Below, one piece after another: positions 17,113-25,168 of a stretch of 64,000 bases of DNA. Position 1 is the first letter of the stretch. Each line of letters begins with the position of its first letter. Under the pieces are notes generated by a model. The model searched no databases. It was given only the letters and a program-made list of their open reading frames with translations, and was not told where the DNA came from. This DNA is from Clostridia bacterium (GTDB taxonomy: Bacteria; Bacillota; Clostridia; Oscillospirales; Acutalibacteraceae), in NCBI GenBank assembly GCA_017430535.1, contig JAFRMR010000013.1, positions 186,001 to 250,000 on the forward strand, written 5' to 3'. Both the position numbers and the translations under genes were made by a program.

Positions 17113-18123
17113 TCAATGACCTCCGTAAATCAAAACTTTGCGAATTTCTTTCGCTATGGCTTCAATAACATTTACCGTTACACTGTTGCCGAACTGTTTG
17201 TAGAGTGAGGCATCGGCAAGAGTAAGCTTATAATCATCGGGGAAGCCCTGGAGTCTTGCCCATTCTCTGGGAGTCATTTTGCGTATGTTTTCTTTATTGA
17301 TTTCGCCTTTAATACGAGTGGTGGGAACCATCGAATGTTCACGGCTGTCAATGATGAGGTTTCCTTCTCTTCCCATACCGCCGCATACTATTGTTCCGGC
17401 AATTCCGTCAAGATCTCTGATAACATAACCGAAACCGTGACCGGCAGCTTCGTGTCTTGCTCTATGCTCTCTCAATGTATTCATATAAACATCGGAAAGA
17501 TAGTATTTTGACGGAATCGGTGCATCATCCAAAATATCACGAATGCAAACTGGTTTCTGTGTTCCTTCCGGGAAGAAGAAATCATCGGGTGCAATATCAT
17601 TTCTGAAACAAACAAGATATATTCTTTCTCTGTTCTGAGGAACACCGAAATCTTTGCTGTTGAGAATCTTATAAAAAACAGTATAACCTATTTCTTCAAA
17701 GGCGCCCTTTATAACTTTGAATGTTCTGCCTTTGTCATGAATAGTAAGGCCTTTAACATTTTCACAGAAAATGACTTTCGGCTTATGATATTCGCAAATA
17801 CGAACAACATCCTGGAATAATGTCCCGCGACATTTCCCTTTGTAATTATCCTCAAACCCACCGTGCTTACCTGCCATTGAAAATGCCTGACAGGGGAAAC
17901 CGGCAAGGCAGATATCAAAATCGGGGATATCTTTCTCTTTAATCTTTGTGATATCTCCGGCAATTTCAAAATCATCGTGGAAATTTTCGGTATAAGTTTT
18001 CTGAGCGGGTAAATCCCACTCGCTTACAAATACGGTTTCTATTGAATCTCCGAAGGCATTATCGAATCCGAGACGAATGCCGCCGATGCCTGCAAACAAA
18101 TCAATTGATTTATACTTTTTCAT
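17113..18123 (-). CDS. DNA cytosine methyltransferase C, HpaII-type (CCGG)
   Basis: A 336-residue C5 methylase with motif I DLFAGIGG (8-15), GFPCQAFSMAGK (Cys78), ENVKGL at 121 and YKQFGNSVTV (motif X). The target-recognition region contains YYLSDVYMNTLREHRARHE, GFGYVI, GGMGREGNL and KMTPREWARLQGFPD, which closely resemble M.HpaII as I remember it. It should methylate CCGG and protect against the endonuclease encoded next. Its start overlaps the end of the vsr gene by 14 bases, typical of methylase/vsr pairs. Confidence 0.9.
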   Translation of the reverse strand: MKKYKSIDLFAGIGGIRLGFDNAFGDSIETVFVSEWDLPAQKTYTENFHDDFEIAGDITKIKEKDIPDFDICLAGFPCQAFSMAGKHGGFEDNYKGKCRGTLFQDVVRICEYHKPKVIFCENVKGLTIHDKGRTFKVIKGAFEEIGYTVFYKILNSKDFGVPQNRERIYLVCFRNDIAPDDFFFPEGTQKPVCIRDILDDAPIPSKYYLSDVYMNTLREHRARHEAAGHGFGYVIRDLDGIAGTIVCGGMGREGNLIIDSREHSMVPTTRIKGEINKENIRKMTPREWARLQGFPDDYKLTLADASLYKQFGNSVTVNVIEAIAKEIRKVLIYGGH

Positions 18124-18532
18124 TTTCTTTTACCGCCTTTTCCACTATATCGGCACATGCCGTTACATTCTTTTTTATATCTTTGCCCCAAAAACGAATC
18201 ACTTTCCATCCTTCGCTTTTGAGTTTTTCATTTACTTCAATGTCTCTCTGTATATTACGTTCAATTTTCGGAATCCAGAATTCTTGATGGGACTTAAAAT
18301 CTGATTTTCGGTTTTCCCAATCGTATCCGTGCCAGAATTCGCTGTCAACAAACACGGCAATCTTTTTACCTTTAAAAGTTAAATCGGGATGACCAAATAC
18401 GGTTTTATCATTTTTTCGATAATGCAGACCTCTTGCCCATAATTCATTTCGGAGCTTTACTTCTATTTTTGAATCTTTATTTTTAACGGCTTGCATATTT
18501 TTGCGTCGTTGTTCTGGTGTGTGATTATCCAT
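18110..18532 (-). CDS. vsr: very short patch repair endonuclease (Vsr)
   Basis: A 140-residue Vsr protein. It opens with the standard TPEQRRKNMQAVKNKDSKIEVKLR and continues through HYRKNDKTVFGHPDLTF, AVFVDSEFWHG and the C-terminal GWKVIRFWGKDIKKN. Vsr nicks next to T:G mismatches that arise when 5-methylcytosine deaminates, starting repair. It overlaps the HpaII-type methylase gene and is the first gene of the restriction operon, so it probably repairs lesions made by one or more of the three methylases. Confidence 0.93.
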   Translation of the reverse strand: MDNHTPEQRRKNMQAVKNKDSKIEVKLRNELWARGLHYRKNDKTVFGHPDLTFKGKKIAVFVDSEFWHGYDWENRKSDFKSHQEFWIPKIERNIQRDIEVNEKLKSEGWKVIRFWGKDIKKNVTACADIVEKAVKENEKV

Positions 18533-18646
18533 AAAAAACCTTATAATTCATTATTCTTATAAAATTGTACATTTTTATAAATGCTTTCTGTTGATGTTTT
18601 CGCTTTTTTCACTATGATATTTACCTCAAATTGATGATTTGAAAAA

Positions 18647-20014
18647 TCAATCAAAGTCGACATATGATGAAAGCAAACTATCTATTCTTAATATTTGATT
18701 CGCATCATTTTCACGAAAGAACTCCTGTCCAACAGTTACAGACGGTATAGTAGAATAGTCATTAACAAATATAGCATTATATATTTGCTCGAGTTTGTTT
18801 TTTATAGCGGTTTCTCTTGTATTATTCTCATTTACAACTATGTTTCTCTCTTCATCCGTAAAAAAATCACTAAATCTTTCTAATGCGATATGATTTGAAA
18901 AATCTGTTAAAGCCGAACTATCAGAACCGGAAACGAAAGAACTATATTTATCCCTGTCGGCTATTTTAAGCCCAGTCAAAATTGGTATAATATAAGCAGA
19001 AGTAAAGAGTAATATTTTACTATCAAATTGCCTGTTCCGTTTTTTACCATCTTTAGCGATGCTTGATATAGCTATATCAGTCATATTCAAATACTTAGCT
19101 ATCTCTCTCAATTCAAAACCATATTTCTTTATTATCGCATCACGCATTGTATCAAAATAATATGATGAATTAAACTCAAAATTCATATAAAATCGTTCTA
19201 GATTAGGCTTGGGTAAAGTTATTATTAAGTCAAAGAATCTTTCTAAATATCTACATGCATTAAACTGTTCGCCGTATAGCTTTTTAATCGTTGCTTGCAA
19301 TTCGTATAGATTGGTTGAAAAAACAAATGTAATTCGGTCATCTGTAAAATAATGCTTTATCCTCTCGAGCAACTTTACAGCGAAAGTTGGTTTGCAACGA
19401 TCAAGCTCATCAATTATTATCACCAATCTGTCGCCGCGTTCTGGTAACAACTCGCCTAAAAACTCCGAAATCATTTTATCAACTTCTTTGTTCTTATTGA
19501 GTTCGCTTAACGGGTTATCGCCTTGTAAATTATCAATTATCTCCTGCCAATCTTTTCCGGTGAATAGCTTGAGAATGGATGTTGCTGTTTTTACAACATC
19601 AAGATCATTGCCTATTTTTTTTGTGGAATTAGACTCATCTAAAATTGAGTAAACTAAAGAGAGCATAGGATCTTCGTCATTATCGTTTGACCAAGCATCA
19701 TAGTAAATAGTAACTTGTGGCTTTATTTTTGGCTCGTTTTGTCGGTTATCTCTTTTCCATATAGCTTTAATTTTATCACTAGTTTCTGAATCTGTAATAA
19801 GAAATTCGTTGTATGAATCAAGTATCATTTTTACTTGTTTAACGAAAAATGTTTTACCACTTCCCCACTTTGCATCCAAAGCGATAGAACATGATATGTC
19901 AATATGATTCAGTATATTGATAAAACTATATATGTCTTTATTTCTTTCAATAGAGTCATCAGCAAAAGTTTTTAACAGATTATCCTGTGTTGGTGCTAAA
20001 TCATATTTTTTCAT
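18647..20014 (-). CDS. KAP-family P-loop NTPase
   Basis: A 455-residue protein. The Walker A loop is AKWGSGKT (residues 48-55), with Walker B in RLVIIIDELDRCKP near residues 195-208, followed by FVFSTNLYELQATIKKLYG. These are hallmarks of KAP NTPases. No KAP-type membrane insertion is evident, so it is probably soluble. KAP NTPases occur in several phage-defence loci. The ATG follows TAGGAGAT. It is separated from vsr by 114 bases, so it may be an independent defence gene or the head of the island. Confidence 0.82.
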   Translation of the reverse strand: MKKYDLAPTQDNLLKTFADDSIERNKDIYSFINILNHIDISCSIALDAKWGSGKTFFVKQVKMILDSYNEFLITDSETSDKIKAIWKRDNRQNEPKIKPQVTIYYDAWSNDNDEDPMLSLVYSILDESNSTKKIGNDLDVVKTATSILKLFTGKDWQEIIDNLQGDNPLSELNKNKEVDKMISEFLGELLPERGDRLVIIIDELDRCKPTFAVKLLERIKHYFTDDRITFVFSTNLYELQATIKKLYGEQFNACRYLERFFDLIITLPKPNLERFYMNFEFNSSYYFDTMRDAIIKKYGFELREIAKYLNMTDIAISSIAKDGKKRNRQFDSKILLFTSAYIIPILTGLKIADRDKYSSFVSGSDSSALTDFSNHIALERFSDFFTDEERNIVVNENNTRETAIKNKLEQIYNAIFVNDYSTIPSVTVGQEFFRENDANQILRIDSLLSSYVDFD

Positions 20015-20095
20015 TATTAATCTCCTATAAACATTTTTGTTTTCACCTGCCGCCTTTTTTATAAGACCGTTATTTGCATTAAAACGATTATCAAT

Positions 20096-20270
20096 TTAAG
20101 ATTTAACAATCTCTACTGCAAGTTCTTTTTGAGTTGCCGAGGGCTTAACTTTAATCGCATTCAGCATTGCGGTTTCTTTTAAAGTGCCATTTTGGCACTT
20201 TAAAATACAGAAAGCGGCACTTTGGACAAGTAGTATTTGCACTTTAAAGTATTTGTTTCCTAAAGGCACT
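20096..20270 (-). pseudogene. remnant of a winged-helix C-terminal tail
   Basis: On the minus strand an open frame ends at TAA (20096-20098) and encodes ...CQNGTLKETAMLNAIK, then a PSATQKELAVEIVKS ending. This aligns by eye with the linker and winged helix of the Fic protein at 52676 (CKNCTLEEAAIMDIIKEYPD, ITQKELAAKIGKS). There is no start codon or N-terminal domain, so it looks like the decayed end of a Fic- or AlbA-type regulator. It overlaps the AAAGTGC repeat array. Confidence 0.55.
20181..20245 (-). repeat. phased AAAGTGC array (22, 22, 14 bp)
   Basis: On the minus strand AAAGTGC occurs at 20239-20245, 20217-20223 and 20195-20201, each 22 bp apart, and the inverse GCACTTT follows 14 bp on at 20181-20187. 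The last two form a perfect 13-bp inverted repeat (20177-20189 with 20193-20205). The same motif with the same 22 and 14 bp spacings lies inside the Fic gene at 53523-53565. Confidence 0.75.
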
Positions 20271-20555
20271 AATATCCCATAATATGATTATTATATCACA
20301 CGCGCGCGTAAAATACAATTACAAAGAATGCAATTTCGGCGAGTATGAGTTCAGCCCACACAATTAGTCTAACAGAACCACAGTTCAAAAATACGGACTG
20401 ACAAATGTGAAGCGTCAAATATGTGCATAAATCCTCAGGTTAATCAAGGGTAAAATGCACGGCGAGCCGCCCTTGACAAACCGTTTGATTTATGCTTTAA
20501 GCAAACAAGGCCTCAATGAGCAAATCTGTCATTGAGACCCGGTAAGATTATGCAG
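20271..20555. other. gene-free tail of the 20-kb intergenic region
   Basis: No gene is seen. It contains a CGCGCGCG stretch and an inverted repeat CTCAATGA / TCATTGAG near 20515-20537 that could act as a weak terminator for the sigma-factor gene. It is a plausible left boundary of the first mobilizable element. Confidence 0.4.
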
Positions 20556-21545
20556 TTATTCGTCGCGGAGTATTATAACTCCGTTCGGCAGCGGACCTGA
20601 ATCATCGTAATTAGTCATAAGGGCGGTAAAGATTCTCGTAATATAATCATTTTTCTGGTCGTTATTGTTTGAATAATTCCCGGTTTCAAAATCAATATAG
20701 ACTTTGCCGGTGAATACTCCCCGCCGTGTGGCTATCCTGTATTCATATTCGCATTTCGTCGAGGCGTTGTTTTCTTTTGTCAGCTCAAAATATACAGTAA
20801 TAAAATCTGTGCCTGCCGGATATTTTTCCGCTAATCGGTCATATTCAATTTTTTCAATTACCTTGTCATTCACAATAAACGCAAATTCGGGTATGAGGCG
20901 CTTTCTCAGTTGGGAGAGCGCCTCTTTTTCTGTTTTTACGGCTTCGTCAACCGTAATGCCGAAATGCTCCGCTGTATTTTCACGGGTGTGGTAATCGGTG
21001 TTGTTCAATCCGTAGCGGTAGGAAATGTATTGTTTCTGCCTGTCGGTCAGTTCTTTCAATGCGGAGTAAAGCAAGGCTTTTTTCAGGTTGATGAAAAACA
21101 GCTCTTCCGGCGTTTTGTGATAATCGGTTTCATAAAGAGGTTTCGTGCTGCATTTATCGCTGTCCGCAGGATTGATTTTCAATCTTTCGCCGGATTCATC
21201 GTTTTCGATAAAAGCGGTGAGAACAGGAAATTTCTTCTGCGTTTCCGTTTGCTCTTTTTTGAGATAGTTGATAACCCGGTTCCTTATACATTCACCGGCA
21301 TAAGTCAGAAAGGAATAACCCGATTCGGGTTTGAAGGTATTGACCGCTTGCATAAAACCGACTGCCGCTTCCTGATGTAATTCTTCGCTGTCGATGTTAT
21401 CCGGACTGCCGCATTCCGCATAAGCGGCATTTGACATTTTTCGTACGAATTTCAGATTCTTTTCATAGAGAATACTAACAGCCGCTCTGTCTCCGTTTTG
21501 TGCCTTTACACATAATTCCGTATTCGTTAAAACTTTCTCTTTCAG
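20556..21545 (-). CDS. sigma-70 family factor of a mobile element
   Basis: The frame encodes sigma region 2 (LHQEAAVGFMQAVNTFKPE and SFLTYAGECIRNRVINYLKK) and region 4 (LKELTDRQKQYISYRYGL then a helix-turn-helix). The first ATG is at 21437, but the frame is open upstream and encodes AQNGDRAAVSILYEKNLKFV, which looks like the normal start of region 2. No ATG, GTG or TTG occurs before the stop of the preceding gene. A CTG at 21543-21545, 8 bases after an AAGAAGG tract, is the best candidate start. It lies 3 bases after the XRE gene's stop, so reinitiation is likely. It probably directs transcription of element genes. Confidence 0.72.
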   Translation of the reverse strand: MKEKVLTNTELCVKAQNGDRAAVSILYEKNLKFVRKMSNAAYAECGSPDNIDSEELHQEAAVGFMQAVNTFKPESGYSFLTYAGECIRNRVINYLKKEQTETQKKFPVLTAFIENDESGERLKINPADSDKCSTKPLYETDYHKTPEELFFINLKKALLYSALKELTDRQKQYISYRYGLNNTDYHTRENTAEHFGITVDEAVKTEKEALSQLRKRLIPEFAFIVNDKVIEKIEYDRLAEKYPAGTDFITVYFELTKENNASTKCEYEYRIATRRGVFTGKVYIDFETGNYSNNNDQKNDYITRIFTALMTNYDDSGPLPNGVIILRDE

Positions 21546-21548
21546 TTC

Positions 21549-22349
21549 TCAGCCCTTCTTCTTCGATACATCATTCGCAAACAGCGGTATAAATGCCGCT
21601 GTCAGATTATTCCTCATTTCTTCAGTTAAACTGTGTCTTGCCGATATGGCGTCAACAACTCCCGTTGCCAGCCGCTCTGCGTTTATCCTACGTATGGCAA
21701 GATTATGCCTGCCGACAGACTGTTCAAGAGAAGCGACTATCTCCTTTGTCATCTTCTCTTCTTTTTTATGTCCGTGACCGATTTCACCTTTTATGTCTTT
21801 GAGAATATCCGCAAACATATTATTCAGTCGGTAAATGTCAAATTCATCCGCCGGAGTTTTACGCAGCGATATATCATTTGCGGCTTCATCCGCATTATCG
21901 CTTCTCATATCGGCAACGATTCTTGAAAGTTCGTCAAGCACAGTATTATGCACTGCTGCGCCTTTTGCGATTACATCGGAAAAATACAAGGCAACCGCTT
22001 TTGAAAACGCGCCGAAATCGGGATGCTCCAAAATCATATTCAGCACATCCGAGTCAATTTCACCGGAATACAGTTTTTGCGCAGATGCAGCGGAAATACC
22101 GAGTGATTTAAGATCATAATTCACGGGTGACTTTTCATCGGTCAAGCCGAAAATGTAATCTACGCTGACACCGAAATATTCTGCGAGTTTAACGGCAATA
22201 TCGCTCATAACAGGATCGCCGTTTTCAATTCTGCTGATTGTGGCTCTGTTGATGCCTACTGCCTCGGCAAGCTCCGATTGTGAGAGCTTTCGCTCTCTTC
22301 TCAAATCGCGGATTCTCTCCGCCAATGTTCCTTTCAGCTGTTCAGACAA
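21549..22349 (-). CDS. XRE-family transcriptional regulator
   Basis: A 266-residue protein. Residues 10-65 form a Cro/CI helix-turn-helix (RIRDLRRERKLSQSELAEAV, then INRATISRIENG). The remaining 200 residues are helical and unrecognised; they may bind a partner or ligand. The start is a TTG at 22347-22349 with GAGGTGAT just upstream. Two direct GCA(T/A)ATTTGCAC sites lie 22-74 bases before the start and are likely operators. It is co-transcribed with the sigma factor and is likely a control switch of the mobilizable element. Confidence 0.83.
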   Translation of the reverse strand: MSEQLKGTLAERIRDLRRERKLSQSELAEAVGINRATISRIENGDPVMSDIAVKLAEYFGVSVDYIFGLTDEKSPVNYDLKSLGISAASAQKLYSGEIDSDVLNMILEHPDFGAFSKAVALYFSDVIAKGAAVHNTVLDELSRIVADMRSDNADEAANDISLRKTPADEFDIYRLNNMFADILKDIKGEIGHGHKKEEKMTKEIVASLEQSVGRHNLAIRRINAERLATGVVDAISARHSLTEEMRNNLTAAFIPLFANDVSKKKG

Positions 22350-22370
22350 TTAAATCACCTCATTTTTGCC

Positions 22371-22423
22371 GCATATTTGCACATTTTCGTTTCTTCAAAA
22401 TCAATTTTGACGCAAATTTGCAC
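22371..22423. promoter_or_regulatory. direct-repeat operator upstream of the XRE gene
   Basis: GCATATTTGCAC (22371-22382) and GCAAATTTGCAC (22412-22423) are 12-bp near-identical direct repeats, 41 bp apart. They flank the likely divergent promoter region. Binding by the adjacent XRE protein is inferred. Confidence 0.5.
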
Positions 22424-22619
22424 CATAGCCGTTTTTTTCTTTGACGATTGTATAATTAACAATGGAAGGAGGGAAAGCACTAATCGGGACACTCTGTCCG
22501 AGGGATTAAAGTATATCAAACAAATGTTCGGTTGTCAATAGAAATTATCATATAACATTTTGCGATATTTCAAATTATTCGGAATTATAAACAGAATAAC
22601 TATTTTAGGAGGTGATAAA

Positions 22620-22646
22620 ATGCTTTTTACAGCCGGTTTTATTTAG
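22620..22646 (+). CDS. possible 8-residue leader peptide
   Basis: A perfect AGGAGGTGATAAA site leads into an ATG and the peptide MLFTAGFI, then TAG. The site is far stronger than chance for so short a frame. It precedes the 22698 gene by about 50 bases. It may be a leader affecting translation of the mobilization genes, or a remnant gene start. Confidence 0.4.
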   Translation: MLFTAGFI

Positions 22647-22697
22647 CACAATAATCCGAATCGGGCAATAATACAATATGACAAGGAGGTGAGAAAT

Positions 22698-23006
22698 GTG
22701 AATTCCAAAATCAAGTCAAAAACCGAAACAATCGAAAAGAACAAACAGAGAATCAAAGACAGCGAGGCTCTTATCAAAAAGCTGAAAGCGGATAATGCAG
22801 TTCTTGAAAAAGAAGTCAAGGTTTTACAGGAGAGGGAAATTCTCAACTGGTTCAAAAAATCGGGATTGTCATTTGAAGAGTTCAGCGAAAAATTCATTGA
22901 AAACGAAAATGATGTCGGAAACTCTGACGGGGAAGAGCCTGGAACAGATTTATTTGCTAATCTGACGGACACTTCCGATATAACCGAAGCGGATGACGAC
23001 GGCTGA
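22698..23006 (+). CDS. small coiled-coil protein, DUF4315-like
   Basis: A protein of about 102 residues. Residues 1-45 are a strongly charged heptad-rich coiled coil (KIKSKTETIEKNKQRIKDSE, then ALIKKLKADNAVLEKEVKVL), followed by ILNWFKKSGLSFEEF and an acidic tail. Small proteins of this type (DUF4315-like, from memory) often precede relaxase genes in Clostridia elements. The start is a GTG at 22698, 8 bases after AAGGAGG; an in-frame GTG at 22689 overlaps that site. Function in DNA processing is inferred from position. Confidence 0.65.
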   Translation: MNSKIKSKTETIEKNKQRIKDSEALIKKLKADNAVLEKEVKVLQEREILNWFKKSGLSFEEFSEKFIENENDVGNSDGEEPGTDLFANLTDTSDITEADDDG

Positions 23007-23030
23007 TTATCGGCGAGAATCTGATTTACC

Positions 23031-23076
23031 CTTAAACCCTTAAGGGCGCACTTCTATGTTAAACCCCGTTTAACAT
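23031..23076 (-). other. oriT: candidate MobQ-type oriT
   Basis: On the minus strand an inverted repeat ATGTTAAA / TTTAACAT (23056-23076, 5-base loop) is followed 2-3 bases later by AAGTGCGCCCTT (23042-23053). This order, an inverted repeat then a GTGCGCCCT core, is the layout of IncQ/MobQ nick regions as known for RSF1010 and related plasmids. A second GTGCGCCCC palindrome lies at 23136-23154. The relaxase encoded 550 bases downstream is MobA/L (MobQ), which fits. Confidence 0.7.
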
Positions 23077-23231
23077 CCGTGCGGTGACTGCTTTTGAAAA
23101 CCGGCAGTCACAAAGCTCGCCTGCGGCTCATAAAGGGGTGCGCCCCTTTCGCGGTAAACCGCTATCCCGCAAAAACAATACGCAACCTTCAGCCTGCGGA
23201 TAATCAATTTATATTTTTTGAAAGGAGTTTT

Positions 23232-23627
23232 ATGAAAAACAATTTAACAACAAGAGAAATCAAAGAAATGCTCGCCGATAACGGGTATGAAAACATTGAT
23301 TCCGAGACGATCCGTGAAATCCGCGAAATTTCGCGGCGGGACAAACTTGCCGAAGCAAAAATACACCGTGCGGCAAGAAAACAAAACAGAGAAATTTCGG
23401 AAAGTAAAAAGGAGAGAAACAGACGATTTCAAAAGCTTTGCCGTGTCGGCGGCACGGTGGAAAAGTATTTCCCGGATATACTTGAATTTTATCCGAACGA
23501 ACTGGACGAGTTCTTTTATTCCCTTTTCTTTTTCAACGATGAGGTCAGGCAATATATTTTTGATTTTATTGCCCGAAGCAATTTCAAACAGAATCAAAGT
23601 GTAAAAGGCGGCGGTGCCTCTGGCTGA
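23232..23627 (+). CDS. DUF3847-like protein before the relaxase
   Basis: A 131-residue basic protein beginning MKNNLTTREIKEMLADNGYE, with a charged helical middle and a tryptophan-free aromatic C-terminal part (KYFPDILEFYPNELDEFFYSL). Proteins of the DUF3847 type commonly sit just before MobA/L genes; this resemblance is from memory. The ATG at 23232 follows AAAGGAG; an earlier ATG at 23094 lacks a site. It overlaps the relaxase start by 14 bases, so it is probably a relaxosome accessory factor. Confidence 0.7.
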   Translation: MKNNLTTREIKEMLADNGYENIDSETIREIREISRRDKLAEAKIHRAARKQNREISESKKERNRRFQKLCRVGGTVEKYFPDILEFYPNELDEFFYSLFFFNDEVRQYIFDFIARSNFKQNQSVKGGGASG

Positions 23628-25164
23628 TTATCATTTCAGCGTTAAACATCTGAAACGCAGCGAAGGTCAGTCTGCCGTTGCAAGTGCTGCATATCAGGCA
23701 TGTGAAAAACTGCACTCGGATTATTACAATGAAATCTCCGATTATTCACACAAAGGCGGTTTGATTATTTCCGAAATACTTCTGCCGCCGCACGTTCCGA
23801 AAGAATACGCCGACAGGGAATATCTCTGGAACGAGGTTGAAAAAGCTGAGAACAGAAAGGACGCACAGCTTGCATACAAATTTGATTTTGCCTTAATGAA
23901 CGAATTTACAATTGAAGAAAATATCGAATTGGCCCGGCGCTTCATTCTCGAAAACTTCGTTTCAAGAGGAATGATATGCGACTGGGCTTTTCATTTTCCC
24001 GAGCAAAGCGGTGACAACGCCAATCCTCATATTCATCTGATGTGCCCCATACGGCCGATGAATGAGAACGGAAACTGGGGAGCGAAGCAAAAGAATGTTT
24101 TCCTTTTTGATGAAGACGGAAACCCGATACTCAATTCAAAGGGAAAGCAAAAATACAAATCTGTGAAAACAACCGACTGGTCCGATCCCGAAACCTTGAT
24201 TGCCTGGCGTAAGGCCTGGGAGGAAATCAACAATCAAAAATTCAAAGAAAAAGGGCTTAATATTTCCGTCAGCGCCGATTCCTTTGCCGTGCGCGGTCTT
24301 GATCTGATTCCGACAATCCACGAAGGACCCGATGTCAGGGCTATGGAAAAGAAGGGCATTATCACGGAAAAGGGAGAATTTAACCGGCAAGTCAGAAAAA
24401 TAAATTCGCTCATAACGATTTTGCGAAACTGCCTCAGGGAACTGTATGAATGGATTCAAACTTTGAAAGGTTCTCCGCTCAAAAGCAGAAACATCGGAGC
24501 AATGCTTTCCGATTATTATTCAGACAGAAATGCCGGCGCTTACAGCAACAAGGCAAAAATCAACAATCTGAAAGATTTTTCGGATTCAATAGCTTTTGTC
24601 AGCGAAAACAACATTTTAACCGTTGAAGATCTCGAAACGCTGCTGTCGGAAAAACAAGCTGCCTTTGACAAATCATCGGCTGAGAGGCAAAGAATCGGCA
24701 AGGCGATTTCGGAGCTGAATAAGATGAGAGGCAGAATTTCTGCTTTTCACGCCGTAAAAGCCATCGGTGAAACATATGAGAAAAAAGTGTTCGGCAGAGA
24801 AAAATTCAAAGCCGAACACGAAACCGAAATCAAAAAATATTACGGCACAAAAAAGCACATACCGGAAAAATATCTGAATGATCCTGAATGGGAAAAACAT
24901 CTCGATACAGAGCTGAAAGCTTTACAAAACCACCTTGAAAAGCTCAACACCTCACTTGAACCGGTTGACGCCGAATTGCAGAAACTGAAAAAGCTGAAAC
25001 ACTGTATTGATATTGTAACTGGAAACGTAGATGAAACCGATTCCGAAACACAGGAAAAAGAAGCACCTGAACGCGAATCAGTTCTGGACAGATTGGCAAA
25101 AGCGAAACAGGCGGTTAAAGATTCGGAAAAAGCTTTACCTCCCGGCAAAGAGGCCGAGAGGTAA
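23614..25164 (+). CDS. mobL: MobA/MobL-family relaxase (MobQ)
   Basis: A 516-residue mobilization nuclease. The conserved N-terminus holds the SAVASAAYQACEKL motif with the likely catalytic Tyr27. The metal-binding histidines are His127 and the pair in NPHIHLM (His139, His141). The C-terminal half is charged and coiled coil. The enzyme nicks oriT and stays bound to the 5' end to lead the strand during conjugation. The start is a GTG overlapping the upstream gene. It encodes no transfer channel, so the element would need a helper for transfer. Confidence 0.92.
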   Translation: MPLADYHFSVKHLKRSEGQSAVASAAYQACEKLHSDYYNEISDYSHKGGLIISEILLPPHVPKEYADREYLWNEVEKAENRKDAQLAYKFDFALMNEFTIEENIELARRFILENFVSRGMICDWAFHFPEQSGDNANPHIHLMCPIRPMNENGNWGAKQKNVFLFDEDGNPILNSKGKQKYKSVKTTDWSDPETLIAWRKAWEEINNQKFKEKGLNISVSADSFAVRGLDLIPTIHEGPDVRAMEKKGIITEKGEFNRQVRKINSLITILRNCLRELYEWIQTLKGSPLKSRNIGAMLSDYYSDRNAGAYSNKAKINNLKDFSDSIAFVSENNILTVEDLETLLSEKQAAFDKSSAERQRIGKAISELNKMRGRISAFHAVKAIGETYEKKVFGREKFKAEHETEIKKYYGTKKHIPEKYLNDPEWEKHLDTELKALQNHLEKLNTSLEPVDAELQKLKKLKHCIDIVTGNVDETDSETQEKEAPERESVLDRLAKAKQAVKDSEKALPPGKEAER

Positions 25165-25168
25165 AATG

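Noticed and set aside
10831-18532. CRISPR array or Cas genes in the defence island
   Set aside because: No regularly spaced repeats of 25-40 bp and no Cas motifs are present on either strand.
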